Shown here: piece after piece, positions 15,982-25,819 of the stretch
Layout of the letters: each line of letters starts with the position of its first letter
How positions within the stretch are numbered: position 1 is the first letter of the stretch
NCBI RefSeq assembly: GCF_005222845.1
Contig: NZ_STFZ01000036.1
Location: 303,308 to 367,307 of the forward strand
DNA: 64,000 bases
Direction: 5' to 3'
Origin: Rhizobium sp. FY34
Lineage (GTDB): Bacteria > Pseudomonadota > Alphaproteobacteria > Rhizobiales > Rhizobiaceae
Translations under genes and position numbers: made by a program
Notes under the pieces: model-generated
What the model was told of the DNA's origin: nothing
Database searches by the model: none
What the model saw: only the letters and a program-made list of their open reading frames with translations

Positions 15982-16686
15982 CTTGCGGCGCTGTCCAAAG
16001 GCTGCCAGCGTCACGCGCTCCAGCTTTGCCACATCGCAGGGCAAGGGCGTCTCGCGCGGCGTCAGATGCACCACGGTGGAGGTCACCTTCGGCGGCGGCG
16101 TAAAGGCCTGTGGCGGCACATCGAAAGCCATGCGGGCTTCCGTTCGCCAGCCGGCCAGCACGCCGAGGCGACCGTAATGGTTGTCATCCTGCTTGGCGAC
16201 GATCCGCTGGCCGACTTCCTTCTGGAACATCAGCGTCATTGACTGCCAGAAGGGCGGCCAGACCGGCGGCAGAAGCCAGTTGACGAGAAGTTGCGTGCCG
16301 ACATTATAGGGCAGGTTGGCGATGATCCTGACCGGGCCATCTTGCGGCACCAGCGCCGAGAAATCGGTCTTCAGCGCATCGCCTTCGATCACCTCGAGCC
16401 TGCCGGGATAATAGGTCTCGATCTCGGCCAGAGCCGGCAGGCAGCGCGCATCGCGCTCCACCGCAATCACTTTTTGGGCCCCAAGCGACAGGATGGCGCG
16501 GGTGAGGCCTCCCGGTCCTGGCCCCACTTCGAACACGGTGACGCCTTCCAGCGGACCTGCGGTGCGGGCAATCTTCTGGGTCAGGTTCAGGTCGAGCAGA
16601 AAATTCTGGCCAAGCGCCTTGCGCGCATCCAGTCCATGGCGATCGATGACATCGCGCAGCGGCGGCAGTCCGTCCAGCGTTGCCAT
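15856..16686 (-). CDS. rsmA: 16S rRNA (adenine1518/1519-N6)-dimethyltransferase
   Basis: 276 residues. It dimethylates two adenines in helix 45 of 16S rRNA, a late step in small-subunit assembly. Motifs are ARKALGQNFLLDLNLTQKIA, the SAM-binding VFEVGPGPGGLTRAI and the catalytic IANLPYNVGTQLL. The start overlaps the pdxA stop by one base (TGATG), so it is the last gene of the lptF-lptG-lptD-surA-pdxA-rsmA unit. Its 3' end is duplicated at 13350-13473. It is also known as ksgA. Confidence 0.97.
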   Translation of the reverse strand: MATLDGLPPLRDVIDRHGLDARKALGQNFLLDLNLTQKIARTAGPLEGVTVFEVGPGPGGLTRAILSLGAQKVIAVERDARCLPALAEIETYYPGRLEVIEGDALKTDFSALVPQDGPVRIIANLPYNVGTQLLVNWLLPPVWPPFWQSMTLMFQKEVGQRIVAKQDDNHYGRLGVLAGWRTEARMAFDVPPQAFTPPPKVTSTVVHLTPRETPLPCDVAKLERVTLAAFGQRRKMLRQSVKSLGGEALLTRAEIDPARRAETLSIEEFVRLANLI

Positions 16687-17705
16687 CAGCGGGGGGAACC
16701 GGCAGCATGGCCCGCAAGCTCGCTGGCAATTCTCAGGGCCGCCACCAGGCTCGTTTCGCGCGCAATGCCCTGGCCTGCAAGGCCAAAGGCCGTGCCATGG
16801 TCTGGCGAGGTGCGGATGAAGGGCAGGCCGAGCGTGATATTCACCGAATCGTCAAAGCCCAGCGCCTTGGCCGGGATCAGCGCCTGATCGTGATACATGC
16901 AGATCGCCACATCATAGCGGGCCCGCGCCTCGTCATGAAACATCGTATCGGCAGACAGAGGCCCGAAGGCATTGATGCCTTCGGCGCGCAGCATGCTGAT
17001 GGCCGGTTCGATGAGATCGCGGTCTTCAAGCCCGATTGCTCCGTCCTCGCCCGCATGCGGGTTGAGGCCGGCGACGGCCAGACGCGGCTGCGCCATGCCG
17101 AAGCGGGTGCGAAGATCATGGTCGGCGACGCGGCAGGTCTCGATGATCAGGTCTTCTGTCAGCGTCGAGGCTACATCCTTCAGCGGAATATGGATGGTCA
17201 CCGGAATGGTGCGTAGTTTCGGTCCGGCCAGCATCATCACCGGCCTGCAGGGATTGCCGGTCGCCTTGGAGGCAAGATCCGCCAGAAATTCGGTATGTCC
17301 GGGAAAGCCGAAGCCAGCCTCGTAGAGCACGGATTTTGCGATCGGATTGGTCACGGTTGCCGCAGCCTTGCCGGCAAGGCAGAGCGCCACCGCAGTCTCG
17401 ATAGCGCTGATCGTGCTGCGGGCCGAGGCCACATGCGGACGGCCGGCCTCGATTTCCGCGCCGATCGGCACGGAGAAAACGGGCAGGGCGGTATCGAAAA
17501 GATCCCAGGCCGTCTCGGCCGTCGCCTCGCGGATCGGCACATCAACGCCGATCATGCGGGCGCGGGCGGCAAGCGCTACCGGATCGCCGATATAGAGGAA
17601 AGGCTGAAGGCCAAGCTCCGCACGGCGCAGCCATGCGGAAATGGAAATGTCAGGACCAATCCCGGCGGGATCGCCCTGGGTCAGGGCAAGCGGCAAATTC
17701 GGCAT
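16686..17705 (-). CDS. pdxA: 4-hydroxythreonine-4-phosphate dehydrogenase
   Basis: 339 residues. It oxidises 4-phosphohydroxy-threonine in pyridoxal phosphate synthesis. The family start PLALTQGDPAGIGPDI is clear, and the metal-binding histidines lie in GHTEFLADLA, MFHDEARARYDVAICMYHDQ and nearby. The ATG at 17705 gives the usual length; a TTG two codons earlier (17711) is also possible. Neither has a strong ribosome-binding site. Only about 11 bp separate it from the SurA-like gene upstream, so coupling is likely. Confidence 0.95.
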   Translation of the reverse strand: MPNLPLALTQGDPAGIGPDISISAWLRRAELGLQPFLYIGDPVALAARARMIGVDVPIREATAETAWDLFDTALPVFSVPIGAEIEAGRPHVASARSTISAIETAVALCLAGKAAATVTNPIAKSVLYEAGFGFPGHTEFLADLASKATGNPCRPVMMLAGPKLRTIPVTIHIPLKDVASTLTEDLIIETCRVADHDLRTRFGMAQPRLAVAGLNPHAGEDGAIGLEDRDLIEPAISMLRAEGINAFGPLSADTMFHDEARARYDVAICMYHDQALIPAKALGFDDSVNITLGLPFIRTSPDHGTAFGLAGQGIARETSLVAALRIASELAGHAAGSPR

Positions 17706-17716
17706 CTGCAATCCGA

Positions 17717-18661
17717 TCAGGGAAACACGATCTGCGCCTTCTTGCGCAGCTCTTCGAGGTATTTGACCTCGTTCGGGTTCTCGCCAGACTGCTTTTCCTT
17801 GCCGATATCCTCGGCGCGGAACACGACTTCGGCGGCGGTATCATCCGAAACCTGGCGCTGCTTACAGATGGCGATGAATTCCACGCCGCGCTCCGTCACG
17901 CGGGTGCCCGTCGTACCGTTCGGCGAAGCCTTCTCCACCAGAGGCTTCCACTCTTCCGGCAGTTCCTGCTTCATCACGCGCCCAAGGCTGCGCACGGAAA
18001 CATCCAGCATGGTCTTGGCAAATTCCTTGGACTGGTCGCAGCCCGGAAAGCTGCTGCGCGATTTTTCCGCTTCGGCCTTGCGCTTGTTGAGGATGGCGGC
18101 GCGCTTGGAATCCGGCACGACGAAAATGATCTGTTGCAGGAAATACTCGGTGGTGACCGGCTTTTCCTTGTTCTCCATCATGCGCTTGACCAGTTCTTCC
18201 GAGGAGATCTTGCCGCTGCCGTAACGGGCATTGACCAGACGCGGCCAACTCATCTGCACGGCGATGAAGGCCTTGAAATGCTCGGCGGTCACGCCGGCCT
18301 GATCGAGAACCTTGGTCATCTGCTCGGCTGTCATCTTGTTGCTTGCGGCAAAGCGCGCAAACGACCGATCCACATCCTCGGTGCTGACGGACATGCGAAC
18401 GCGGGCGATTTCTTCGCGCTTCAGCGCTTCATCGACCAGTTCGTCGCGCGCGATCTTCGGCAGATTGCCGCCCTTGCGCTGCAGGCGCAGGAAGGCGGCG
18501 CGCTTGGCAACATCCGTATTGGTAATGGGGGTCTTGTTGACGACGGCAACCACTTCGCTGGCGGCCATGGCAACATGTGCTGCCGGTTCGACCACGAAAG
18601 ATGCAGCGAGAACCGTGGCGGCAAGGGCGGCACGGCGCAATGCGACGCTTGCAAACATCAT
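17717..18661 (-). CDS. SurA N-terminal domain periplasmic chaperone-like protein
   Basis: 314 residues. It opens with a cleavable signal peptide (ALRRAALAATVLAASFVVEP, with cleavage near AMAASE). Residues about 35-180 resemble the SurA N-terminal chaperone domain (VVAVVNKTPITNTDVAKRAA). The remainder occupies the place of a parvulin peptidyl-prolyl isomerase domain but lacks its clear signatures, so chaperone rather than isomerase activity is more likely. The neighbours lptD and lptF/lptG fit a role in outer membrane protein assembly. This is the usual rhizobial position of surA. Confidence 0.85.
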   Translation of the reverse strand: MMFASVALRRAALAATVLAASFVVEPAAHVAMAASEVVAVVNKTPITNTDVAKRAAFLRLQRKGGNLPKIARDELVDEALKREEIARVRMSVSTEDVDRSFARFAASNKMTAEQMTKVLDQAGVTAEHFKAFIAVQMSWPRLVNARYGSGKISSEELVKRMMENKEKPVTTEYFLQQIIFVVPDSKRAAILNKRKAEAEKSRSSFPGCDQSKEFAKTMLDVSVRSLGRVMKQELPEEWKPLVEKASPNGTTGTRVTERGVEFIAICKQRQVSDDTAAEVVFRAEDIGKEKQSGENPNEVKYLEELRKKAQIVFP

Positions 18662-18786
18662 TTTCCCCTCCTCATGCAGGGACGGCCCAAAGGCCGTCCG
18701 CTGTCGCGAATTTCAATCTGCCGTTTCGATTGCATACTTCATGCGGCGAAACAATGACGATCCGGGCATGCAGCGTGGCAACCCCG

Positions 18787-21108
18787 CTATTCGGTCTCTG
18801 TCCCGACCGCAATTTCACCGATTGTGCGGAAGGTCAGGCGTGCCGTCACCGTCCAGTCATTGGCGTCGGTGCTGGCCGGTTCATCCGAATAGGCCACAGT
18901 GAAGATCGTGCACTCGTCGGCATAGGTGAAGCCAACCCCGCGACGGATCAGGTCATCCCGGTTCATGTCCCAGGTGGCGGTGCCCGTCACGGACCAGTTC
19001 TCGTTGATTCGCACCGAGTTGGTCGCCTTCAGATACTCGCTCTGATCCGTGGAACCATATTCCGGCTGCGGGGCAATGTTCGTGTAAACCAGTGATCCGC
19101 TGACCCGCGGCAGATTGTAGCTGAACGAAGCATCCGCCCGGCGCAGTTCCAGCGTCTTTTCGTCGAAACGGCCCTGGCCCTGAATACTATAGCCCTTCGG
19201 TAGGTCGATGGCCGCCATGGTGACATAGTCCGACACATCGGTCTCCAGGCCCGAATCTGCACCGGCATTGACCAGGTCGGACGTGGCAAAGGAGTTCATA
19301 CCGGCCAATTGGTAGGACTGGCCGACAATGCCGCGAAGGCCGATGCCATTGTCGAACGAGCCGCTATAGCGAATGCCGACATTGGCGCGCGTACCGCCTT
19401 CGGTCCGGTCATAGCCGGAGAACTTGTCGCGCTCGAACAGCGAGGTCGCGTCGAAGACGAAGCTTTGCGCATCCTCGTTGGGCAGTGCGCCGGCGAGCTG
19501 CTCGTTGGGACGGGCAAAGATCTGCGCCATAGGCTCGATGATATGCGTGCTGGTCGCGGTCGACATCAGGATCGGGAAGCGGGCCTCCAGGCCAGCGGTG
19601 ACCATGTAGCGGCTGTTGCCGCTGGAATCTGAGTAGTTTCCGTCATAGCTGACGCCGTTGAATGTTGGTACGCCGGTATCCGTCTGGCGCAGGCCGTCAC
19701 CCCGCGCGGCCAGAAGCGGTGTCAGCAGCAGCCCCTCGTCACTGGTGAAAGTGCGCTTCCATTCCGCTTCCGAAGTGAAACGGGTGTAGCCGCCTTCGAC
19801 GCCGCGATAGCGTGTCGAATTGCCTTCCGTGTAGAAATCGTCACGGCTGCGCGACAGATTGGTGAAGTTGGTGGTGATCGAAAATTCACCACCAGCCACC
19901 GGGTCCGGCGCGTAATAGGTATAGTCGAGTGACGGGTATACGATGGCCTGCTGCTTTTCGGCGGTGCGCTCGTGGTCAGTGTCCTGAATGTCGAAATAGT
20001 AGTTGCGCAGGTCGAAATAGTTCCGGGCGCCGATGCCCGTCAGATAGATCTCATTGGTGTACGGGCTGGCATTGACGCCGTTCAGCCTGTAGGTTTTGGA
20101 AAAGTTGTTGTCCGTCTGGGCCATTACGTTCCAGCCGAAGGTCCAGCGCGGATTGATCTCGAATGTCGCGGTCGAGGCGATCATGCCGCGCTGCTCCGCG
20201 CGGGCATCGCTGGTTCCCGCGTCGAATGCACTGGGGCTCTTTTGGCTGATGCCGGCAAAGCGCAGCGTATGGTCACCCGTCTCGAAACGGTTGCGGATCT
20301 CGCCCTGCAGCAGAAGGCCCTGCTTGGTGTAATAGGTCGGGCTGATCGTCGCGTCCATGCTGGGCGAGAAGACGTGATAATAGGGCACTGTCATGCCGAA
20401 GCCGAGCTTGTCGGTCATGGCCATGCGCGGAAACAAGAAGCCGGACTTGCGCTCGACCGTTTCGTCGGGAACCGTGATGAAGGGCAGGTAGCCGATCGGC
20501 ATGCCAAAGAGCTCAAACCTGGCGTGTTCCAGGCGAATCGTGTGGGACTGGCCATCGCGGATGACGCGCTGGGCCTTCACCTGCCAGAGAGGCGCCTTGC
20601 CGGGATTGGCGGCGCAGGGAAGGCAGGCGGTATAGACGCCGTTGTTCAGCACCATCTTGTCGTCGGGAAGTCGTTCGGCGCTTTCACCGATCAGGCGGGT
20701 ATTGTCGGTCGTCTCCACGCGCAACGCATTGACGAAACCTTCGGAGAAGTTGTCCGTCACATCCAGCGAATCCGCATAGATGCGGTTACCGTCGGGCTCG
20801 ACGAGTTCGATATTACCGGTCGCCATCACGCGGCCAGTCTTCTGGTCATATTCCACGCGCTGGGCCACCATGCGGTGACGATTGTAAACCAGCTGCACGC
20901 CGCCGACAGCGGTCACCCGCTCGGCATCCTTGTTATAGGTAAGTTCGTTCGCCCGCAGGAGCAGTTTTGCTCCGTCGGCGACTTCAGGTGCCAGGGGAGA
21001 CCCCTGGGCAAGAACGGGAAACGGGTAAGCAACTGCGATACACACAGCCGTGCCGGTCAGCAGGGCCGCAATAAGCCGTCTGATATTCCCGCGGTCAATT
21101 ACCGCCAC
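18787..21108 (-). CDS. lptD: LPS-assembly outer membrane protein LptD
   Basis: 773 residues. It inserts lipopolysaccharide into the outer leaflet together with LptE. After a signal peptide (LIAALLTGTAVCIAVAYPFP, ending LAQG) comes an OstA/LptA-like domain (LLLRANELTYNKDAERVTAV, VEYDQKTGRVMATGNIEL), then a large beta-barrel rich in aromatic-ended strands. The GTG at 21108 is chosen: it overlaps the lptG stop by one base (TAGTG) and has GGAGG 8 nt before it. Upstream in-frame codons lie inside lptG and are not translated as part of this protein. Confidence 0.95.
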   Translation of the reverse strand: MAVIDRGNIRRLIAALLTGTAVCIAVAYPFPVLAQGSPLAPEVADGAKLLLRANELTYNKDAERVTAVGGVQLVYNRHRMVAQRVEYDQKTGRVMATGNIELVEPDGNRIYADSLDVTDNFSEGFVNALRVETTDNTRLIGESAERLPDDKMVLNNGVYTACLPCAANPGKAPLWQVKAQRVIRDGQSHTIRLEHARFELFGMPIGYLPFITVPDETVERKSGFLFPRMAMTDKLGFGMTVPYYHVFSPSMDATISPTYYTKQGLLLQGEIRNRFETGDHTLRFAGISQKSPSAFDAGTSDARAEQRGMIASTATFEINPRWTFGWNVMAQTDNNFSKTYRLNGVNASPYTNEIYLTGIGARNYFDLRNYYFDIQDTDHERTAEKQQAIVYPSLDYTYYAPDPVAGGEFSITTNFTNLSRSRDDFYTEGNSTRYRGVEGGYTRFTSEAEWKRTFTSDEGLLLTPLLAARGDGLRQTDTGVPTFNGVSYDGNYSDSSGNSRYMVTAGLEARFPILMSTATSTHIIEPMAQIFARPNEQLAGALPNEDAQSFVFDATSLFERDKFSGYDRTEGGTRANVGIRYSGSFDNGIGLRGIVGQSYQLAGMNSFATSDLVNAGADSGLETDVSDYVTMAAIDLPKGYSIQGQGRFDEKTLELRRADASFSYNLPRVSGSLVYTNIAPQPEYGSTDQSEYLKATNSVRINENWSVTGTATWDMNRDDLIRRGVGFTYADECTIFTVAYSDEPASTDANDWTVTARLTFRTIGEIAVGTETE

Positions 21109-22196
21109 TAGCCATCCTCCTGATGAAGCAGAATCGTTGCCCCGAGTGCCATCGCGACGACGACTGGAATCCAGACCGCCACGAAGGGAGGAACAACCCC
21201 GCTGCTCCCGAATGCTTTCACAAGCACCGTCACAACATAAAGCACGAAGCCGCAAACGATTCCACCCAGAATCACCGAGCGCGATTGTGCAACGCGGCTG
21301 AAGCGGAGGGAAACGGTGGCGGCGATGAGCGTCATTGCCACCAGAAGCAGTGGCAAGGACAAGAGCGAATGAAACTGCGTCTCCAGCGCCTTCGTCGAAA
21401 TGCCGAATGAGCGCGCTACGTCAATTTTTCTTAAAATGTCAAAGAAAGCAACGGCCTCGGGCTTCGAAAGCGATTCTTCCAAGAATTCCGGCCTCAGATT
21501 GGTACGAACCTGCGCCGTAGGAAGGCGCCGGGGTGCGGAGTCGGAGCGGGTTTCCAGCACGTTGTTAAGCTGCCAGTAACCATGCTCCAAGATGGCCGAC
21601 TCCGCATCCTGGCGAAGGACCACCTGGCCGTTCCTGTCGAAGTGGAACAGCACGACATTATACAGCTGCCGTCCGCCGTTATCGAAGCTCTTCGCACCGA
21701 TGATCGTGTCGTCATCATCACTGATCTGGCGCAGCCATGGCAGGAAGTTGGATGCCTTGGCTGCATTGCTTGCCTTGCGCCAGTCGGTCTCGATCGAGGT
21801 GGCGCGATCCTGTCCCCAGGCCGCCAGCGGATTGAGCACGACAGTCGAGGCGACGCCGACCATGAAGGCACCGGCTATGAACGGCATGGCAAACTGCCAG
21901 ACAGAAAGGCCTGCGGCGCGTGCGACCACCAGTTCGGAACGTCGATTGAGAGCTATCAGCGTCGTCATGCCGATGAACAGCGTCAGCGTCGGTACGGTCT
22001 GCTGGAGAATGAGCGGCAGCCGCAGCGCCGTCATCAGCAGGCCGCCGGGCACGGTATAGCCGACAAAAGCCGACATGCGCCTGCTCGTCTCGCTGAAATC
22101 GGCGAGAAAGATGATGCCCGATACGCCGATCATGAACCAGCAGGCGGTCACGATGTAGCGCTTGAAAAAATAGCGGAAGAGGGTCGGGGACATCAT
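21108..22196 (-). CDS. lptG: LPS export ABC transporter permease LptG
   Basis: 362 residues of the YjgP/YjgQ family. It begins MMSPTLFRYFFKRYIVTACW, has three N-terminal spans, a periplasmic beta-jellyroll region (about residues 130-270) and three C-terminal spans. With LptF and LptB2 it extracts LPS from the inner membrane. The start overlaps the lptF stop (ATGATG) and the stop overlaps the lptD start, which shows tight coupling of the export machinery. Confidence 0.95.
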   Translation of the reverse strand: MMSPTLFRYFFKRYIVTACWFMIGVSGIIFLADFSETSRRMSAFVGYTVPGGLLMTALRLPLILQQTVPTLTLFIGMTTLIALNRRSELVVARAAGLSVWQFAMPFIAGAFMVGVASTVVLNPLAAWGQDRATSIETDWRKASNAAKASNFLPWLRQISDDDDTIIGAKSFDNGGRQLYNVVLFHFDRNGQVVLRQDAESAILEHGYWQLNNVLETRSDSAPRRLPTAQVRTNLRPEFLEESLSKPEAVAFFDILRKIDVARSFGISTKALETQFHSLLSLPLLLVAMTLIAATVSLRFSRVAQSRSVILGGIVCGFVLYVVTVLVKAFGSSGVVPPFVAVWIPVVVAMALGATILLHQEDG

Positions 22197-23371
22197 GCCG
22201 CGCCTCCTGTCGGTCCGGGACCGATCTTTTCAATGCTGGCCTGCGCCTTGCGCATCAAGCGCGCCGTGCGGTTGGTCAGGAAAGCCGGCAATTCAAGCCT
22301 TCGATTTGTGGCGAGCATGAAGACGGCAAGCGCGCCGATGCCGACCGGGATGCCGTAGATCAGCGGAACGATGGCAGCATCATAGGTGGCCAGATTGCCG
22401 AGATAGAAGGCCAGCCAGCGAATCATGAAGCAGATCGATAGTGCCGCGACCATCGGATGCAGCCGCGCGGCACGGCTTGAGCGGGCGCTCCCGGCGACCA
22501 CAAGCGATACCAGCGCAAAGACGATCGGCAGGATCCAGTCCGACAGACGGCGATGCAGTTCCGAGCGGAAACTGCCCGGCTGGCTGAGAAAGGTCTTGTC
22601 CGTCGGATCCGGGTTGATGAGGAAGGCGAGACTGCGGTCGCTCGCATAGATCGAGGACGTGCCCGTCGATTCGGTCATCGACGACAGATCGAATGCATAG
22701 GAGACGAACTTGACGATGGAGATTCGCCCGTCGGCGGACTTGCGATGCACTTCGCCGTCTCGCATCGTCAGCGTCTTGCCGCTCGGATCGATCGAGCCTT
22801 CGCGCGCATAATAAATGAGATCCCAGGCCGGGTCACGGTAGTCCACCATGAAGATTCCGATCAGCACACGGCCGGAATGGCGCTCGGAAATCTGCACAAA
22901 CAGACCATCCTCAATGCTGCGGAACGATTTCTCCTCGATGACCGAAGACAGAAGGTCGGCATAGGCTTCAGCCACCATTTCGCGGGCCCGCACACGTGAG
23001 GCAGGCTCGAGAAAATTCGTGGTGATGAAGGACACGCCAGCCATGAGGATGGCGAGTACGATGACCGGCCGGTAGATGATCGAGCGCGCCGCACCGGCGG
23101 CATCGATGACAGCGAATTCGGAATCATTGTTCATCGTGTTCAGCGTCTGGGTGACGCCGATCACAATGGCGAACGGCAGAACGACCGGAATGATCGTCGG
23201 CAGGATGAAGGTAGCAAGCGTGATGAAGGCACCGATCGACTGGCCGGTGTCGGTCACCAGATTGATTCGCCCAAGCACCTGAATCGTCCAGATGATCGTC
23301 AGCACCGGCAACAGGGTCACCAGAAACATCTGGAGCGCGCGCCGAAATATGTACGTTTCGATGATCTTCAT
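22193..23371 (-). CDS. lptF: LPS export ABC transporter permease LptF
   Basis: 392 residues of the YjgP/YjgQ family, starting MKIIETYIFRRALQMFLVTL. It has the same plan as LptG: membrane spans at both ends around a periplasmic domain, with DWILPIVFALVSLVVAGSAR and GIPVGIGALAVFMLATNRRL near the end. It is the first gene of the operon running to rsmA. It is divergent from pepA, a very common arrangement in proteobacteria. Confidence 0.95.
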   Translation of the reverse strand: MKIIETYIFRRALQMFLVTLLPVLTIIWTIQVLGRINLVTDTGQSIGAFITLATFILPTIIPVVLPFAIVIGVTQTLNTMNNDSEFAVIDAAGAARSIIYRPVIVLAILMAGVSFITTNFLEPASRVRAREMVAEAYADLLSSVIEEKSFRSIEDGLFVQISERHSGRVLIGIFMVDYRDPAWDLIYYAREGSIDPSGKTLTMRDGEVHRKSADGRISIVKFVSYAFDLSSMTESTGTSSIYASDRSLAFLINPDPTDKTFLSQPGSFRSELHRRLSDWILPIVFALVSLVVAGSARSSRAARLHPMVAALSICFMIRWLAFYLGNLATYDAAIVPLIYGIPVGIGALAVFMLATNRRLELPAFLTNRTARLMRKAQASIEKIGPGPTGGAA

Positions 23372-23765
23372 TCTGTTCCGGTGGCTGTGGTGCTGCCGAC
23401 AATATCTGCGGTCTTAAGCAATTTGGAGGAGGATGGCGACAGAGAGGAGCTCACAAAGCTGTGCCCCGCCACCGTTTTTTTTAGCCCTGTGTCATTTTGA
23501 AGGTGATGCAGTCTGTGGGCATTCTGAATGTGCCCGCAATCGGTTCGAAACAGGCTCCCTAAAATATGCGCAACGACTGGCCGTGCAATGCCAAACGGGA
23601 TATGCCTCGCTTCTCGGTGCTCTCTGCCGGTTACTGGCACCCCATCGTGACGAGATCGCGGCGCTCCTGGCGCAACAGGCAATCGGCCCTTGCGCCGAAC
23701 GCTGGCTGTCCCAGATATGCGATAGACGTCGTTGAAATATCCAGCCTCTGTCTTCCGGAGAAAAA
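23372..23765. other. Divergent intergenic region lptF/pepA
   Basis: About 390 bp holding the promoters of lptF (leftward) and pepA (rightward). A T-rich tract (GTTTTTTTTAG) lies near 23475. The pepA ribosome-binding site GGAG is at about 23756. I see no RNA gene and no clear operator. Confidence 0.5.
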
Positions 23766-25256
23766 ATGTCCTCGAATTTCACCATCCGCTTTGCATCCGC
23801 ATCCCAACATGAGGCTGACCTCGGTATTCTCCTCACGCTCGTGGGCGATGGCCCTGCCGCCGGTGCAGCCGTGGCCGATCCGGCTGCCGTGATTGCGCGG
23901 GCCTCCGGCATTGCCGGCTTTTCGGGCAAGCGGCTGACGGTTCTCGATATCGTCGCGCCGCATCAGTCGCCCTTCGGGCGGCTGGTGGTTCTGGGCTGCG
24001 GCAAGGTGGATGACTTGAAATCCTATGATTGGCTGCGCGCCGGCGGCAAGGCCGCCAGCATTTTCAAGCGCGCCAAAAGCGTCACCGTGTTTCTCGATGC
24101 GCCCGGTCTGGACGTGACGGCGCAAAAGGCCGCCGATCTGGCGCTCGGCATGTTGTTGCGCGCCTATTCCTTCGATGCCTACAAGACGAAGAAGGCCGAT
24201 GACGATGACAAGGCGCCTCAATCCATAGATGTAACGATTGTTACTGCCGTTCATGCCGAAGCGGCAGCCGCTTTCGAGGCGGCTCAGGCCGTGGCCGCTG
24301 GCGTCAACCTGGCGCGCGAACTGGTCAACCTGCCGCCGAACGTGCTTGGACCCGTCGAATTTGCCGGTCATGCCAAGGCGCTGGAAACGCTGGGCGTCGA
24401 GGTTGAGATCCTCACCGAAACCGAGATGCGCGAGCTGGGTATGGGGGCGCTTCTCGGCGTGGCGCAAGGGTCTGCCCGTCCGCCGCGGCTGGCTGTCCTG
24501 CAGTGGAAGGGCGGCACGCAAGGCGAAACCCCTGTCGCCTTCGTCGGCAAGGGCGTGGTCTTTGATACCGGTGGCATTTCCATCAAGCCTGCCGCCAATA
24601 TGGAAGACATGAAGGGCGATATGGGTGGCGCAGCCGCCGTGATCGGCCTCATGCACACGCTTGCTGCCCGCAAGGCCAAGGTGAATGCCATCGGCATTCT
24701 CGGTCTGGTGGAAAACATGCCGGATGGCAATGCCCAGCGTCCGGGCGATATCGTCACCTCCATGTCCGGCCAGACGATCGAGATCATCAATACGGATGCC
24801 GAAGGCCGTCTCGTGCTGGCGGATGCGCTCTGGTATTGCAAGGAGCGTTTCAAGCCGTCGATCATGATCAATCTCGCCACGCTGACCGGCGCCATCCTCG
24901 TGGCGCTCGGCACCCAGCATGCCGGTCTCTTCTCCAACGATGACGAACTGGCCAATGCGCTTCTGGCTGCCGGCGAGGAAAGTGGCGAGACGCTCTGGCG
25001 CATGCCGCTCGGTAAGGATTACGACAAGATCATCGATTCGAAATTCGCCGATATGAAGAACAGTGGCGGGCGCTATGCCGGATCGATCACAGCTGCTCAG
25101 TTCCTGAAGCGTTTTGTCGGCGATACACCCTGGGCGCATCTGGATGTGGCGGGCACCGCCATGGGCTCACCGCTCAACGAGATCAACCAGTCCTGGGGAT
25201 CGGGCTATGGCGTACGCCTGCTCGACCAGCTGGTCCGCGATCGTTACGAGGCCTGA
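23766..25256 (+). CDS. pepA: Leucyl aminopeptidase (M17)
   Basis: 496 residues, the usual M17 length. The N-terminal domain is variable; the C-terminal catalytic domain holds VFDTGGISIKPAANMEDMKG (metal and active-site Lys/Asp region) and the signature NTDAEGRLVLADAL. It removes N-terminal residues from peptides in the cytosol using two metal ions; E. coli PepA also binds DNA, which is not shown here. It lies 8 bp before holC, the common gammaproteobacterial and rhizobial pairing. Confidence 0.96.
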   Translation: MSSNFTIRFASASQHEADLGILLTLVGDGPAAGAAVADPAAVIARASGIAGFSGKRLTVLDIVAPHQSPFGRLVVLGCGKVDDLKSYDWLRAGGKAASIFKRAKSVTVFLDAPGLDVTAQKAADLALGMLLRAYSFDAYKTKKADDDDKAPQSIDVTIVTAVHAEAAAAFEAAQAVAAGVNLARELVNLPPNVLGPVEFAGHAKALETLGVEVEILTETEMRELGMGALLGVAQGSARPPRLAVLQWKGGTQGETPVAFVGKGVVFDTGGISIKPAANMEDMKGDMGGAAAVIGLMHTLAARKAKVNAIGILGLVENMPDGNAQRPGDIVTSMSGQTIEIINTDAEGRLVLADALWYCKERFKPSIMINLATLTGAILVALGTQHAGLFSNDDELANALLAAGEESGETLWRMPLGKDYDKIIDSKFADMKNSGGRYAGSITAAQFLKRFVGDTPWAHLDVAGTAMGSPLNEINQSWGSGYGVRLLDQLVRDRYEA

Positions 25257-25264
25257 TCCGGACC

Positions 25265-25714
25265 ATGACCGAGGTTCTCTTCTACCACCTGACCGAATCG
25301 AAGCTCGAGGATGCGCTGCCGGCTCTCCTCGAAAAGAGCGTCGAGCGGGGCTGGCGCGTCGTGTTGCAGACGGTGGGGGAGGCACGCCGCGACCTGCTCG
25401 ACCAGCATCTGTGGACCTATCGCGAGGAGAGCTTTCTGCCGCATGGTACCGATCGTGGGGAGATGCCGGCTGAGCAGCCGGTGCTTCTCACCGTGACCGG
25501 AGACAATGCCAATGGCGCGACCGTCCGCTTTCTGGTGGACGGTGCCGAGCCGCCGGATCTGGCTGGTTATGAGCGTGTGGTTTTCATGTTCGACGGCTAT
25601 GATGCCGCCCAGCTGGAAGGTGCGCGCGCCGAGTGGAAGCGGTTGAAAAGTCAGGGCCACGGCCTGACCTATTGGCAGCAATCGCCGGAAGGGCGCTGGG
25701 TCAAGAAGGCGTGA
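25265..25714 (+). CDS. holC: DNA polymerase III chi subunit
   Basis: 149 residues, starting MTEVLFYHLTESKLEDALPA. The family features LLEKSVERGWRVVLQ, DLLDQHLWTYREESFLPHG and FMFDGYDAAQLEGAR are all present. Chi links the clamp loader to single-stranded DNA binding protein. Position directly after pepA supports the call. Confidence 0.93.
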   Translation: MTEVLFYHLTESKLEDALPALLEKSVERGWRVVLQTVGEARRDLLDQHLWTYREESFLPHGTDRGEMPAEQPVLLTVTGDNANGATVRFLVDGAEPPDLAGYERVVFMFDGYDAAQLEGARAEWKRLKSQGHGLTYWQQSPEGRWVKKA

Positions 25715-25819
25715 AGCCAGGGCTTTGAAACGCTCGGTGATGATTGCGCCATGGGAAGCTCTTGTGCGGTGCGAAACGGCTTGCTAGCTCATGGCATCGC
25801 ACAATGGAGCCTTGATCTC

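Noticed and set aside
23631..25139. Long reverse open frame opposite pepA
   Set aside because: Shadow of pepA, which has the M17 signature on the forward strand.
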